Below, piece after piece: positions 23,426 through 36,780 of a DNA stretch of 64,000 bases; within the stretch, counting starts at the first letter, position 1, and each line of letters starts with the position of its first letter. A program made the position numbers and the translations under genes. The stretch is from NCBI GenBank assembly GCA_022578965.1, contig MU400619.1, forward strand, positions 1 to 64,000. Direction: 5' to 3'. Below the pieces are notes generated by a model. It saw nothing but the letters and a program-made list of their open reading frames with translations. It was not told where the DNA came from and ran no database searches. The stretch comes from Xylaria sp. FL1777 (Eukaryota > Ascomycota > Sordariomycetes > Xylariales > Xylariaceae).

Positions 23426-26400
23426 TGCTTTTCTATTAATACGCATATATTAATCAATCTTTTTAGTATTAACTATATTTTCTTTTGCTAAGTGTTTTAT
23501 ATTTCCTTTATTTTTTAACTACACTTTTTTACTCTTTTTTTGTTAAGCTTAAGCCCTGCTTTATTCTTTTTTAACATTTACGTTTTTATTTTTTCAAGTA
23601 TTTATATTTATAGCTTACTTACTTTATAGCTTTAGCTTTATTTTTTCGCAAAGTATTTCCCCTTTTATTTTTTTTTTCTGCTAAATTTAACCTTTTTAGT
23701 ACTATTTATTACTACTATAGCGTTTTTAAAAGCTGTTTGCTTTAACTTTGCTATACCTTGTAACAATAAACTTTATAAAATAAACATTAATTAAGTTTTA
23801 CTTATACTTAAGCAAAATTAAAGATATGCTGTTTTTAAAATTAATAACTATTAGCTTTTATTACATATAAAGCAAATCTTTATTAATTATGCTAACTAGT
23901 TAACTATAATAAGTTATAATAAAGCTAGTATTAAACTACTTTTTGTGTAATTAGTAGTAAAGCACTTAAGTAAAGCTTTTTTAATAGCTTTTTTAACAGC
24001 TAAACTAAAAAAAGGTTTTTAGCTAAAAGTTTTCTTACAAAAAGCATTTGTTTATTTTTATAGTATTTTTCCTATTAGTTTACACTGCATAACTATAGCT
24101 AAAAATTTCATAAATTTTGTATTAACAAGTTAGCTTTTAAAAAAAAAAGTTGCAAATTGTACAAAAATGTAGCAACTTAAAAAGCTTTACAAAATTAATC
24201 CGGAAATAATTTGCAAGCTTTTTTTAAGTAAAATATTAAAAATTAGCATTAATGTTATTAAATAGCATAATTATAAATTTTCGTATAATAAAGTTGCATT
24301 TTTTCTTATCTTTTTCTTTTTAGTAAAATTAACTTTTTTAATTAGCAAAGCGCTTAACAAACTTTAAAAAAATTACTTTACTACTGAACAGTTTACTTAC
24401 TTCGTATTATTATAAGCTAAATATATAGTTTACTTTAATAAACATAAATTTTTTAGCTATAGCAATAAAGACTTACTTATATTACTGCTTAACTTCGTTA
24501 AACTGCTTTTTTTTATTTTATGCATAACTAAAATCTTTAGTTTATTCTTTTATTTTTATTTATTTTTAGCTATTTATATTTGCTTTTAAGTATTAAAGAT
24601 GCAATAAAATTAGTCCTAAAATGCTTTAAAACAAGAACTAATATAATAAATAAAAGATAATCTGCTAGACCACTTAGGTTATTTTGTTTTTAGGGACCTT
24701 ATTAGTACTTAGAACGCTACTTTTTTAAACTTTAATACAAGTAAAAAGTTCTGCTTTTGCAAGCCTAGCAAAACATATGTTAATAGTATTTGTTATATAA
24801 TTAGCTATATAAGCAATATTATTAACTTGTTCTTTGATTTTACTTAGTTTTCCTTGTTTTGTTTAATTTGCTTGCTTGTTAACGCTTGGCTTTATTAAAT
24901 TGTATAACGCAAAAATTATAACGTTACTTAAGCTTTAAATTAAGCAAAGATTTATAAAAAAAAAACTAACCTTGCTGCTATATAATATAATAAAACTAAA
25001 AAAAGCTATAATTATATTTATAAAAGTTATTATGCTTTGCTTTTAGCTTTAGCTGCATTAATATACCGAATTATTAATATGCTTATTTAGCAGCTTAATA
25101 AATATATGCTAAAACTTAGGCAGCTTTATTAAAAAATAGCTAACAAAAAATTTTAGCAAGCTTGCGAAATAAAAAAAGCAGCTATATATAAGCGCTAGAA
25201 CAAAAAAGCAGCAGCTATACATTAGCGTTAAAAAAAAAAAAAAAACAAGCAGTATTAACATAATAAAAAACAACAGCATTAATTCTAGCTAGCACATAAA
25301 AAAGCGTAGCGCTATATAAAAATAAGCATGCAGCAAAGCATAATTAACATTTTTGTTTAGCAAAAAACTTAGAAAACTGCTAATCTTTTTTTTTTTAAAC
25401 AAAGATTGCAAATGCGTTATTTTTACTTAAAAAACTAAACCTTGAGGTAAAAAAAAAACAAGCTTGCAGCGCTACGCTTGCAAAACAGCTTGTTTTTAAT
25501 ACATATTTAGTTGCATAAAACTAAAAAGAAATATTTAATTAAACAAAGCAGGCTAACACTTTAAAAAATGAAATTTTTAACGTTTAAAGCTAACTTTTTA
25601 CTTTTACTAATAAATATAAAAAGCTAACTTGTAAAGTTAACCTAGCTAAAGTTTACGCCTTTACATATGTTTATTAGCTTTTTACTTCTTATTTTAAATA
25701 GCTTAGCAGTAGCTTTTTTAGTGTTTGCTTACTAAGCATTTTGTTCGTTAGCTTAAATAGTATTTTTAGTTTTACGTTTAAATAAAACAACAAAAATACT
25801 AGCTTTGCTTATACTAATGCTTTATAGTAAATAAATAGCTTTGCTAACTAACATTATTTTTTTAATAACTAGCAATAGTAGCTCTATTAAATTATAAATA
25901 ACTTTAAAACAAACTTATTTAAACAGAATTAAAAGTTTAAATTAATGCTAATAAGGTTTATTAATACGTTTTGTACAATATAATATAACTTTTATTAGAC
26001 TATGTTTTGTAAATATTATATGCTGCTTTTTAGCTATAATTTAGTTTATTATAGTTAGCTTTTTGGCTATTTTAACGTTTAAAAGCTTAATGTTTTTGTT
26101 CTTTAATACTTCGCAAAAGTGTAGCTTTAAGCTTATTATTAAAAATTAAAGGTATAAATTTAGGTCTTACTTTAAAAGCTTTAGCTTATTTTTTTTTTAT
26201 TAATATATTTATTTATGTTGCTTATAAGTTCTTTTTTCTTGTTAATAGGTATTTTAGCTTTATAGCTATACTGCTTTGCTTAGTTTGCTTACTTTTTTAA
26301 ATTTAATATGTTTGCTTAACTAATATTATACTTTTGTGTTTTTTGTAAGCTTTTTGTAACCTTGTTTTTAAAACGCTGGTTTTACTTACATTAGCACTTA

Positions 26401-26660
26401 ACATAAATTAAGCAAGTAATATTTATAAAGTATAGTTATTTTATTTAATCTAAGTACAACGTATAAAAAGTATATAATAATATCTAGGTTTGCTTTAATA
26501 TATAGTTTTATTTCTTTTTGCTTAATTAATTCAACATTAATTAGCTATTTTAATTAAAAGCTTTATTTAGGTATAATATTCTTATTGAAACATTGAATTT
26601 TTTTTTTTATTTTAGTTTTTTAATTTTTGTAGCTATTTTAATGCTATAAGCACTTATTAA
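23426..26660. other. Decayed AT-rich DNA
   Basis: No frame of note. A 16-nt A run lies near 25230-25245, within a patch rich in GCAGC and AGCAAGCTTGC steps (25140-25500). That patch resembles decayed coding DNA but shows no long frame that I could follow. Confidence 0.55.
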
Positions 26661-26757
26661 AGCGTAGTAATAAACTTAGTATAAGGTAAGTTGTTTTTCT
26701 TTTAGTTAACAAGCATAGTAATAAACTTAGTATAAAGTAAGTTGTTTTTTTCCTAGT
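26661..26757. repeat. 51-bp direct duplication
   Basis: AGC(G/A)TAGTAATAAACTTAGT followed by ATAA(G/A)GTAAGTTGTTTTT occurs at 26661 and 26712. The two copies differ mainly by transitions. Confidence 0.88.
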
Positions 26758-28379
26758 AAAAAAATTATTTCGATTGCTATAATATAACTATTATTTAAGT
26801 ATATAATATATTTATTGCTTTTGCTTTAAATATAACTAAGTAATATATTTAGCAATTTATTTATTTAGCGCAGAACTGTTTATAGTTTTAAAGTAATAAC
26901 TTTTTACTTATTGTGCTTTCTTTTTTTTTTTTTTGCTGCTTAATACATTGCTTACTTAAAGTACTTAAGTACTTATGCTCTTTTTTTGCTTACTATACAT
27001 ATATATGTTTACTATTTTTGCTTTATTTCATTTTTTTTACTTTTTTTTTCTTACGCTACTTTTACTATTTTGTATTACTTTAAGCATAATAGTTTAATTA
27101 GCTATCCGGTATTATTAGTGCAAACGCAAAGTTTACGTTTGCTAAAAGTCTTATTATAACTTTACTTTTTTTTAAATAAAAAATAATAATTTTTTCTTTT
27201 AGCATAACATTATAAGTAAGTTAGTACTTATAACTTGTTTAAGTACCTAAGTATTTATTTGTTTTATTTTAACTTTAGTAGCTACTTTTTAATTAACTTA
27301 TTATATTATATCTTTTGTTTTACTTTAAACGCTTAGTTTTTACGCATTTTAACTTTACTACTTTTATCTTAAGTATATTAGCTTATTTTTTTTTGTTTTA
27401 ACTTTTGTAAACTTTTATGCTTTTGTTTATACGTTTTTTAATTTTTTATTTACTGCTTCCTAAAACTTTATTCTTTAGAATTAACTTATAAACATTAAAT
27501 ATTATAATAAGTATTACTTGTTGCTTTAAATTATGCATTACTTAACTTACTTACTAGCTTTTTATAATTCGTGCTTTTTTGTTTTTTAATAAATAGTGCG
27601 TCTTTTTTCTATAATTTGATTTTTTTCTTACTGTAATACTAAACTTTACTTAAAATTCCTTGTTATGTTATACTATGTTGCTACAACATGTTTTATTACT
27701 AAGCAAAATGCTTATAAATCCTACTTAAAGCGTAAAATAGTTTAGTTTTTCTGCTAATTTTTTAACTAAATTAAAACTTGTTATTGTTTGCAAAGATCAT
27801 GCTATTATGTTTTATAGCACCTTTGCATAGCTAAATAATAATTAATAACTTTATTTATTTTATTTAGTTTTACAAAAAAATCTATAGCTTGCTTTAAATA
27901 CTACGTATACTTTAGTATACTTGCTAATTAATAATTATAATTGCTTTATTTTTTTTAGCAGCAGTATTATAAGCTTAACAATTAATTTTAATATGCTTAC
28001 TTATTTTGCTACTAGTCCTAAACATTTAATTAACACGTTTAAAATTAAAAAATTTTAAGCTTAATATATAACTTGCAATAAATTTGCTTATAAATGTTTT
28101 TTCTAGTGCTAATATGCAATTTCTTATTAAAAACATTAAAACAACAATACATTTTTATTAAAACTTAAATTTCTTTGTGCGTTTTTTTAGTTAGCTTTAA
28201 AAGCTCCTTTTATTTGCTTTAGCAATATGCTGCCTGTTTATCTGCTAAAAAATCTTACTTCTAAGGCTTTGCTTAACGCATAAATAAAACTGCTTTGCAA
28301 AGCTTCAACTAATAACATTTTCTAAATTCCAGACTTATTTTGTACAAAAACCAATATTAAAAAAAATAATAATAGTAAT
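26758..28379. other. AT-rich DNA with pyrimidine tracts
   Basis: T/C-rich runs occur at about 26919-26938 and 27020-27060. No gene or repeat family recognised. Confidence 0.6.
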
Positions 28380-28528
28380 AAAAAGTAAAATAACCTATTT
28401 AGTAATAGCAGTAATAAACTTAGTAATACTAATAATAAACCTAGTAACGCTAGTAATACTTAAAATAACTCTTTTACTAATAACTAAAATAACTTTATTA
28501 ATAATTAAAATAACTCTTTTATTAACGC
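28380..28528. repeat. Degenerate AATAGTAAT and 21-24 bp repeats
   Basis: The left part is AGTAATA(A/C)TA-type trinucleotide-like sequence. The right part has TAAAATAACT at 28461, 28485 and 28506, each followed by a CTTTTA(C/T)TAA-like segment. It borders the fossil frame to its right. Confidence 0.7.
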
Positions 28529-28559
28529 TTTAAATGTTAGTTTTTATAACAGTTTAAGT

Positions 28560-29390
28560 AAACTTTTTAGCAACTTTGCTATTTATAGCGCTTTTTTTTT
28601 TAAAGCAAATAGCTCTAAAATACACTTTAAAATATATAACTGTAAAAAATAGCGCTTTAACAAAAAAAGTTAACAAAAAGCTCCTTACTTTTTTTTTATT
28701 TTTATTGTAGCTTTTTTTTATTTTATCCGTTTTTTCCTAAAAAATAATAACATTAGCATTTTTTGCTTATTTAACCCTACATTTCTTTAAAGTTATACAT
28801 TTAACTATATTGCAACTCTTAAATAAAGTTAATTACCTAGTTTTTATATTATAGTAAACATAAATAATGCTAACAAAAAGCATATGCTTTGTTGCCTTAT
28901 TTATAGTTATTATTATGCTAAAAATAAGCGTAGTACAGTTTTTGCAAAAACGTATATTAATGTTTAAGCTTTTAATAGCCCTTTTACTGTTTACGTTATT
29001 AATAATAAGCAACATTAATTCTTTGCTACTAACTGCAGCATAAATGCTTTTTCGCAAAATAGCCTTAATATACTTGTTTTTAAAGCAGTTATATAAGCAA
29101 AAAAATCTAGCTAGCACTATTGCTACGTTAAGCACTTATAAGCTTGTATTAACTTTTATACTAAACATAAAAAGCTATTTAATGCTGCTTTTATATATAT
29201 ATGCTCTGTTTTTTTCTAAAAAAATACTTATATTATTTTATAGCTTGTTTTATTAGCTATACTTTATAAGGCCTTTAAAACTTAGGTTTTTTTTAAAAGG
29301 AAGTTTAAAAACAAAAACTTTAATTCTTACAAGAAATTTTATAATAACTGCTTTTATAAAAGCATATTTTGCAAGTTAAACAATATTTTT
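28560..29390 (-). pseudogene. Fossil coding frame, family unidentified
   Basis: One minus-strand phase (codon starts congruent to 29135) can be followed for about 270 codons without a frameshift. It is broken by roughly ten TAA/TAG codons and no TGA. Codons 29135-28836 form a 100-residue stop-free stretch containing Ala-Val-Ser-Ser-Lys-Glu-Leu-Met. The stops sit where Gln or Trp would be natural, and Gly, Asp and Trp are absent. Both facts fit C-to-T decay on both strands of a once normal gene, probably a transposable element. Downstream residues are rich in Lys/Asn, which would have been Glu/Asp. I recognise no transposase, integrase or reverse transcriptase motif. An opposite-strand frame of 70 codons (29044-29256) is likely a shadow. 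Confidence 0.45.
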
Positions 29391-31226
29391 CTTAATAGCT
29401 AAGTTTATGTTACTTAGTAAAAAAACCTAAAGATCTTTATAAATATTTGCAAATAATTAGCATGTTTTGCTACCTTAATTTATAGAAAGTTTAAGCAAAA
29501 CAAAAGCATTTTAATGTTTACTAAACGCTAAAAGTTTTAATGCATTGCTATGCTTAATTTTATTTAAGTAAGCAGTATGCTATATAACTACTATTAGCTT
29601 TTTGTTTTTATGTTTTTTAAAAACTAGTTAGTTCTTTTGCGTATTAATAATTGCATTAATATATAGCTATATAACATAAAGTACTTTTTTTTTGCTATAC
29701 CTTTAAGCAATATTAATTTGCAGCAATTTTACGAAGCTATCTAAAAGTATATTTTTAGCAGTAAAGCCCGCGCAAAAAACCTTTCTACTGTTTATATTAA
29801 GCAAGCTTTTATAGTATAAGTTCTTAATACTATTTGTTATAACAACAAGCATATTATTGCTAAAAAGCAGCAGTAGTTTTTAAATATAACATTTAAAGAT
29901 TTATTCCTTTAATGCAATAGTAATAATATAAAGTTGCTAGTTATTTACTAAAAGCGTATAGCTTAATTTGTTTTATAGTAATTTTTGTATAACGCTTTTG
30001 TTTTGCTTTTTAACTACTAGCAAGATTTTTTCTTTTGCAATGCTATTTATATAAATATACTTTAAAAGTAAAAAAGGTTTACTATATAACTATACGACAT
30101 TAAAGCTTCTAAAGTTCTAAAATAGCCTAAAAACCAAAAAAAAGCACTCTTTGTTTAAATTGCTATGCTTACTGTTGCTATAGCAAAAAAGTTTAACTAA
30201 AACAAATTTATAAATAAGCTTTCCTGCAAGTTTTAGCAGCTAAACTATACTTTTAAAGTTTTGCTATATTAGTTTGTTTAAACTAATACTGCCTTTGTTT
30301 AATTATATGCTATTAGTGCTACTATAGTTAACTTAAATAACATTTTTAGCTTTGCTAAAAAAATATAGTAGCTTGCTAACTTTAGCTTTAAAAACTTTTT
30401 GCATTTTAATGCTACTAGTTTTTTTGCTTTTTGTTACGTTATTTAAAAGTTCTAAAACGTACTTTTTAAGAAGTGCGTTAGCGCTATCCTTAACTGCTTG
30501 CTTGTTAGCTTGCTTGCTTTTGCTGCTTTATAGCAGCTTTTCTTTATAATAAACAGTAGCAAAATTAACATAAAGCTTGCTGCTTGCTTTTAAAAAAAAA
30601 AGCTTGCATTATAATAAGCGTAACAAAAGATTAGCTCTACTTGCTTGTTTTGCAGCTTTACAAAAAACAAGTTAAATTGCTTTGTTATTTTAGTTAGCAA
30701 GTTATACAAAAAGCAAAAGCAGCTTGTTTTTTTTAGTAATACTTAGCTTTTATATAGCTTTAAGCTTATTATAAATAGCTTAAGTAGCAGTAAAACTACA
30801 ACTTTTTGCATAAAAGTTATGCTATATATTTAAAATGCTTTATTAGCACGCTTTAACGTTTTTTTGCTTTTTAAAAAAAATACTGCAGCTTTTTTTCTAT
30901 AAAGTACTGCTTAGCTCTTTTTTTACTTTAATAAACCTGCTTTTGCTACTATAAATTAACCTTTTAGCGCTTTAAACTAGCAATGCTTGCTTATGTAATT
31001 CTATTTAACAAAGCATAATACTTTGCACCTCTAAAGCATTTCTTTTTTTTTTAGCTACGCTAAAGTTTATTCTAATAAAAACTATTAAAGCATTGCTTTT
31101 TACGCTAACAAAAAATCTAATAAACTTGCTTTGCTATTTAATAAACTAAATATTATTAAAGCTAATACTTAGCAAAAAACTATAGCAATAATTTCTAGCA
31201 GTTATTAAAATTCCTTTTGTAAAAAC
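29391..31226. other. Probable decayed coding DNA, not assignable
   Basis: Base texture is coding-like (many GCT, AGC and AAG steps). The plus-strand frame at 30352-30549 is rich in Leu, Ser and Ala, which often marks the antisense of a Lys/Gln/Ala-rich frame. Read on the minus strand, one phase is Gln-, Lys- and Ser-rich if TAA/TAG stand for Gln. That suggests a decayed basic or low-complexity C-terminal region. Direction and limits cannot be fixed by eye. Confidence 0.35.
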
Positions 31227-31634
31227 TTTTTTTTTAGGCTTATAAACCTGCTTCCTAAAGCTTTGCTTTTTGTTAAACCTAACGTTTTTTAGTTTAAAAC
31301 AAGCAAACCAAACAATAGTAATAGTAATGTTTCCTTTAAGCGTCCTATAGCATTTATTATAGCTAATAATAATAAGCAGTTTAATAATATTACTAATAAA
31401 ATGTTTTCTGTTTTTTTTAATGTTAACTTTGGCAATAACTACTTTGTTATTAAAAAAGCCTTAGTTTTGCAAGTTTTTTGTTATTTTGCTAGCAAAGCTG
31501 CTATTTTTTTTAAAAAAAACAAAATTGCTAACTTGCTTAACCTTAAAAAGCTTGTTTATAACTTTATAAGCCTTACTATAAAGCGTTATAAGCACGTTTT
31601 TATAGCTTTTAATTTCTTTTGGTTTATTACTTAG
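31227..31634 (+). pseudogene. Fossil coding frame, family unidentified
   Basis: One plus-strand phase (codon starts congruent to 31401) stays open from about 31230 to the TAG at 31632, except for TAG at 31290. It includes a 77-codon stop-free stretch at 31401-31634. The part before it reads Lys-Pro-Asn-Asn-Ser-Asn-Ser-Asn and then Phe-Lys-Arg-Pro-Ile-Ala-Phe. Asn and Lys are probably decayed Asp and Glu. Beyond 31634 the same phase continues with frequent TAG/TAA (for example 31632 and about 31641). An overlapping minus-strand frame of 92 codons (31461-31739) is the main competitor, so the strand is uncertain. No domain recognised. Confidence 0.35.
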
Positions 31635-31739
31635 GTTGTTTTTTAAAAGCTTTAGCATAAAACTAACAATAATGTAATATGTAATATTTTTTAAAACCTT
31701 AATATTTGTATTACTAATTTTACGTTTTAAAGAACACAA

Positions 31740-33960
31740 AGCTATAAAAGTTATTCTAAAAGCATAACAGCTTTTATTTAGTTCATTTTATAGCAAACTA
31801 TTATTTTTGTTTGTATGCTTTTTGCTTGTTACTTTTTTACTAAGTACGTTAAGCTAAACGTTTTATAAATTAATAAAGCTTTTAAGATTACTAAAGCTTT
31901 TGCTTTAATTTTTATTATTGTTTTTTTTAACGTTAAAGTTATTATTATATTTAGCAATAAGCAGTAGCTGCTTTTCTTAGTTTTTACTAAAAATATACAT
32001 TTAACTAAAGAAAAAAAGCTATATTTTTTTAACCTTTTTGCGCTTTAACAAAAAACTACGCTTACTACTAAGCTTTTTTAGTTTAGCGCTATTAAGCTTG
32101 CTTGCTTAAATACTAACTATTGATTTATTAGCAACGTTTTTTAATTTATTTCTTAGGTTTTTTATAATAACTAGATATATAAAACCCGGCAGATTTTCTA
32201 AAACTGTTATAACACTTACTTTAATAGCATTATAGTTGCTTGTATATGCAAGTTTATATAAGCAATAGCATTACAAAACGCAAAAAGCTCTTTTTTTGTT
32301 TATAACGTGCAAAGTAATAATAAGCGTATTATTAGCATAAGCTTTGCTAATAATATTAACGTGTGTTTAGCTTGTATATTTATGCTAAGCCTATTTAAGT
32401 TTAACATTTAAAGCACTTTTATAAGCTATAGCAATTTAGCTAAAAAAGCATTTATTATTATTGTTTTTCTGTATAATGCATAAGTAAGCAATATTTGCAA
32501 GCATATATAAAAGTTTTACTCTGCTAAATAGTGCTTAAAGCTAGTTTAAATATACATAAGCTATAGCATTTAAAAAGTAAAAGCTAACATTATTATTATT
32601 AACTTAGTTTAAACTAGCTTTTATAGCTTTTTAAGCAATTTTTGCTTTAGTTTTACTTTTTGTACTTGTGCTAAGCTTGCTTAGTTTTTTATTTGCTTGT
32701 TTTAAGCTTAAAATAATCTTTAGTTTTATAAAGCGTTAGTTAATATTAAATAGCTTTTTAAGCTTATTTTTTACTACTAAAAAAAAAACGCTGTTTATAC
32801 GTATAAAGCTAGCAAATGTTGCTTTTAAAACTTTTGTTACTTAAGATATTTTGTTTATTATAACTAAGGCAACTTGTGCTTGCAGCAAACATGTTTTAAT
32901 TATACTTATAAGCATGCTACTTATAAGTGCTACATTTTTGCAAAACTATTTTTTGTTAATTTACTTAGTATTTTACGCCTAATTAATATTTATTATTAAC
33001 TTATAAGTTATATATCTTTTAAAACAACTGTTTTTTTTTATAAAACCTTTAAAAAAATAGCTAGTAAAGCTAATACTATATAGCTATATATGTAAGCTAG
33101 CAAGTTTTATTACAACATAAAGATCTTAAATCAAAAGGCTATAGATTTTAAACAGCAAAATTAAGCAAAAAAACAGCTTATATATAAGTTTAGCAAAGCG
33201 CTTAAAAAGCTAGTCCTGCAGTCTTTTATTTAAAAAAGCGCGCTTTTACTTAACCCTAGTATATATTTTGCAAAACTTTTTGCTTTTGTTTTATTACTAC
33301 TAATGCTTATTTTTAGTTAATGCTTTAGCAAATATTTTTACTAAAAACTTTCTTTAGCGTTCTGCTACGTTTAATACTGTTGCTTGTGCTATATTTCCGT
33401 TTAGTAAACTGCTGTTAAAAAAACATTTTTGTACTTTTAATTACGTATTAATATTAGCAAACCTTAGCTTTAGCTAATTTAAACCTTATGCTTAGCTAAG
33501 TTTAAATGTCTTAAGGTTTACTTTTGCAAGCGTTTTTAAAAAAAATCTTCTTTTGTTTTTTTAGAATTATGCTAACTATATTATTTGCACTACTTTTTGT
33601 AATAACAATTTTGCTGCTTGCCCCTTTATTAATAAATAGCTTTTTAGCACTACAACTTAAAACAATTTTATAACTATTTTAATATTTTATAAGTACTACT
33701 TAATTAAATGCTTTATTAATTTTGTTACTAAATTTACTTATATATTTAGTTCTAGTAAGTTTTACTATTTTTTTTCTATAGTACTTCTAATAGTTATAAA
33801 CAAATAAAAAAATATAACCTATTATAAAAATACTACAAATATTCTTTAGCTAAAGTTAAATTAGTATGCTTATTTTGTTTTACTAAACATAAAGCTAAAG
33901 TTTTCTAGTTTTTATTTTCTTTTTATTTTTTTTAGTTTGCTAAATAATAATAGTAATAAC
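31740..33960. other. Decayed, coding-textured DNA without a followable frame
   Basis: The sequence keeps many GCT/AGC steps, as in the neighbouring fossil frames, but stops are dense in every phase I tried. It is probably the continuation of a decayed transposable element. Confidence 0.4.
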
Positions 33961-33964
33961 AAAT

Positions 33965-34050
33965 CCTTTTTTAGCAGCAAAAATAACTATGACTTTTTTA
34001 GCAGCAAAAGTAACTATAACTTTTTTAGCAGCAAAAGTAATCATAATAAT
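33965..34050. repeat. 27-bp tandem repeat, three copies
   Basis: TTTTTTAGCAGCAAAAGTAA recurs with AGCAGC at 33973, 34000 and 34027. The copies are nearly identical, so this is a recent expansion compared with its surroundings. Confidence 0.9.
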
Positions 34051-34249
34051 AATAGCTATTAGTAGTTTTATAAGCATGCATATAATACATCCTCTGCTAT
34101 AATTGCTAATTAATAAATTCTTAATATATGCTTATTATTTTTGTATGTTTTTATAATTAAGGTAGTTTTTCTTTCGTAAGTACTTAGTACTACTGTTTTT
34201 TATTTTTGCTTTTGCTATTTTTTCTTATAAATCATTTATAATCTGCTTT

Positions 34250-34400
34250 AACTTACTTTTTACTGTTATATTTTAGCAAGCTTATATAACGCTAAATTAA
34301 CTACTTTAATTTATTTCTTACTGTTATATTTTAGCAAGCTTATATAATGCCTATTTAACTGCTTTAACTTATTTCTTATTGTTATATTTCACTAAATTTA
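34250..34400. repeat. 58-bp tandem repeat, about 2.6 copies
   Basis: TACTGTTATATTTTAGCAAG followed by CTTATATAA occurs at 34261 and 34319, with a third partial copy at 34377. The linker is TTTAACTTATTTCTTA-like. Confidence 0.88.
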
Positions 34401-36540
34401 CTTATTATAAGTTTTTTTACCTTTGATATTCTTAAAACTAGCAGCTTAACTATTTTAAAACTTAAACTTGCTAAAATTATAGCTATTAAAACTTAGTTTA
34501 ACATAATTTTATAAAACAAAACTACAAAAAAAAAACAATTAGCAATATATAAACTATTAACTAATTATTTTAAGCATTATATTTAGTAATAGCAGTTTAA
34601 TTATTACATCATATTTTAAAAAAAACCCATTAAATAAAGCCTACAACTAAAATCGTTTTAGTTAATTTATCTTTTACTGCAGCAACAAATATATATAAAA
34701 TAACCTATTAAAAGCTATATTATTCAAGAAGTTAAAAAAGCACGCCATAAAATCGTATTAATAAAAGCTTTTTTTGTTTTGTATGTTTTTTGCAATCCAT
34801 AGTATAAAAGCGCTACAATATTTTTTATTTAATACATTAGAAGTTTTAATAAGCTTTTTGCATAACAACAAGCTAAAAGCTAAACTTTATTTTTGTTTGC
34901 TTTTTAATATATTCTGCATTTATTTTTCTGCTTTTTTGCAAAGTACAAAGTTAAACATTCTAACTTATAGCCTTTCTTTTTACTTTGCAAGCATTTTTAA
35001 TTAAAACGCTTATATTATTTTGCTAATATATACTAATAGTTATTAATGTTTGGTTATTTACTATAATATGTCTTGCATAGTATTCTTTTTTGATTTTTTG
35101 CATAGCTTTACGCAAGCTAATCTTATTTAACGTAACTTTGCTTATTTTATACGTTTTACTAACAGCATGCTAAATAAATCTTGCTAAGTTATTTAAGTGC
35201 TTGCCCTTGCTTTTTAACAACACTATTTATAGTTTTACAGCTTTTAAGTTATTAAAAATGCTTAGGCCTTCGTTTTAAAAAATAGTTTTTTAAACTTTTT
35301 TTAATTTATACTATATTGCTATATTAAATCTTTTATTAAAGCTAAAACTTTAGCTATTTTAAACATTGTTAAATAAGCTTGCATATAAGTAAGTTATAGT
35401 AAATTTTAGCTCTGCAATTCCTTTTTGCTAACTAAAAAAAAACAAAAAAATAAGTTATAAAAAGCTTTTAAACTTTTTTGTTAAATCTACAAATGTTATT
35501 ATTATATTATAAGTTAATAAAATGCAAAGTTTTGCAAAATACATAAAAACGCACTTAACTTTAACCTATTTTTTAAAATATATTTTTTATTATTAGCTTA
35601 CTTTATTAGCTACTAATATATATATACTAAAATGCTTAATCTTAATATATTAGTTTAACTGCTAATTTGTTTTTTATATTAATATATGCCTAATATTAAT
35701 ATATATATTAGAGTGCTTTTAATAGTAGCTTTTTGTTTACTTTTGTTTGTAATTTATTAGCAATTTTTTAGCTTTTTTTTTTAATTTTGCAAAAGTAACC
35801 TATTTATAATATTTAAGGCCTAAACCAATATATTTAAAAAAATACTTGCGTTTCTTGTAATTTTCATTAATAATTCTTTTAATGTATAATTTTAAGTAAA
35901 TTTTGCTAGCGTATAAAAAGTATTTTTTAAAATAATCTATAAAAAGTGCAAGTTTAAAATAATCCACAAAAATAGCATTATATATCTTAAAGTAAGCTAA
36001 AAACTTAAGTTTATATGCTAACTGTTTAATTTTTTTAATAACTTCGAAAAGTTTAGCAAATATAATGCTTTTTATAAAATACTTACTTAGTTTGCTATAT
36101 AAAATCTTTATAGCTTATTATGCTGCTTTGTAGTTTTTTAACTTTTATAATTATAAATAAACTATATAAGCTAAATAAAAACCCTGCGATATTTTTATAC
36201 TTATTAGTTCATTAACAAAAAGTAAAATCAAAATAAAAAAGCCTTTCTTTTGCTTAAAAGCGCAAAAAAAAAACCTAATATACTTTAACCACTTACTTTT
36301 AATTAAACCAGGTTTTATTTAACATAAAAAAGCGTACTATAAAAACCAGAGCTAATAGCTTATTAATTACGCTAGTTACTATCTTTTATATATACAAGTA
36401 AAAACTATACTATGTTTAACTTGCTTTTTTCTTAGTAGCTAAATAAAAACATTTTATATTTACTCTTAAGTTATAAGTTCTGCTACGTTTTTATTAAGTG
36501 CTTTGCCTTTTACTTTTTTGCTTTTTAGTTGTTTAATAAT
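34401..36540. other. AT-rich DNA with a short fossil-like patch
   Basis: The plus-strand frame at 34774-35004 (76 codons, Phe/Leu-rich) overlaps a minus-strand phase that reads as Lys-, Trp- and Gln-containing if stops stand for Trp/Gln. I cannot choose a strand. Elsewhere TA-rich tracts such as 35619-35720 dominate. Confidence 0.45.
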
Positions 36541-36780
36541 CGCATTATATAGTTAATATATACCCCTTTTATAGTTGCTTTTGCCCTTAGTTATCTATTG
36601 CATTATATAGTTAATATATAAGTATGCAAAGTAGCTAAAACCTTATACCTAACGTTAAAAAAAATCAATTAATTAATTAATCAATTAATTAGTTAATATA
36701 TATTGCCTTTGCCTTTAGTTATTTACTTAATTACATTATATAGTTAGTATATATTCCTTTTATAATTACTTTTTATCCCT
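36541..36780. repeat. Dispersed CATTATATAGTTAATATAT repeats
   Basis: CATTATATAGTTA(A/G)TATAT occurs at 36543, 36601 and 36734, with a partial copy at about 36688. TTTTGCCCTTAGTTAT(C/T)TA lies between copies. Spacing is 58 bp for the first pair and 133 bp to the last. A self-complementary (AATT)n tract lies at 36665-36695. Confidence 0.8.
36622..36680. repeat. Direct repeat partner 1 (with 38220-38278)
   Basis: GTATGCAAAGTAGCTAAA through TTAACGTTAAAA and ATCAATTAATTAATTAA matches 38220-38278 over about 59 bp with a few transitions. The copies are 1.6 kb apart in the same orientation. They could be ends of a decayed element or copies of the same dispersed family. Confidence 0.8.

Noticed and set aside
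23239..23457. Lys-Val and Lys-Gly repeat proteins (possible basic, histone-like product)
   Set aside because: The 12-bp array is open in several phases on both strands and nothing resembling a gene surrounds it.
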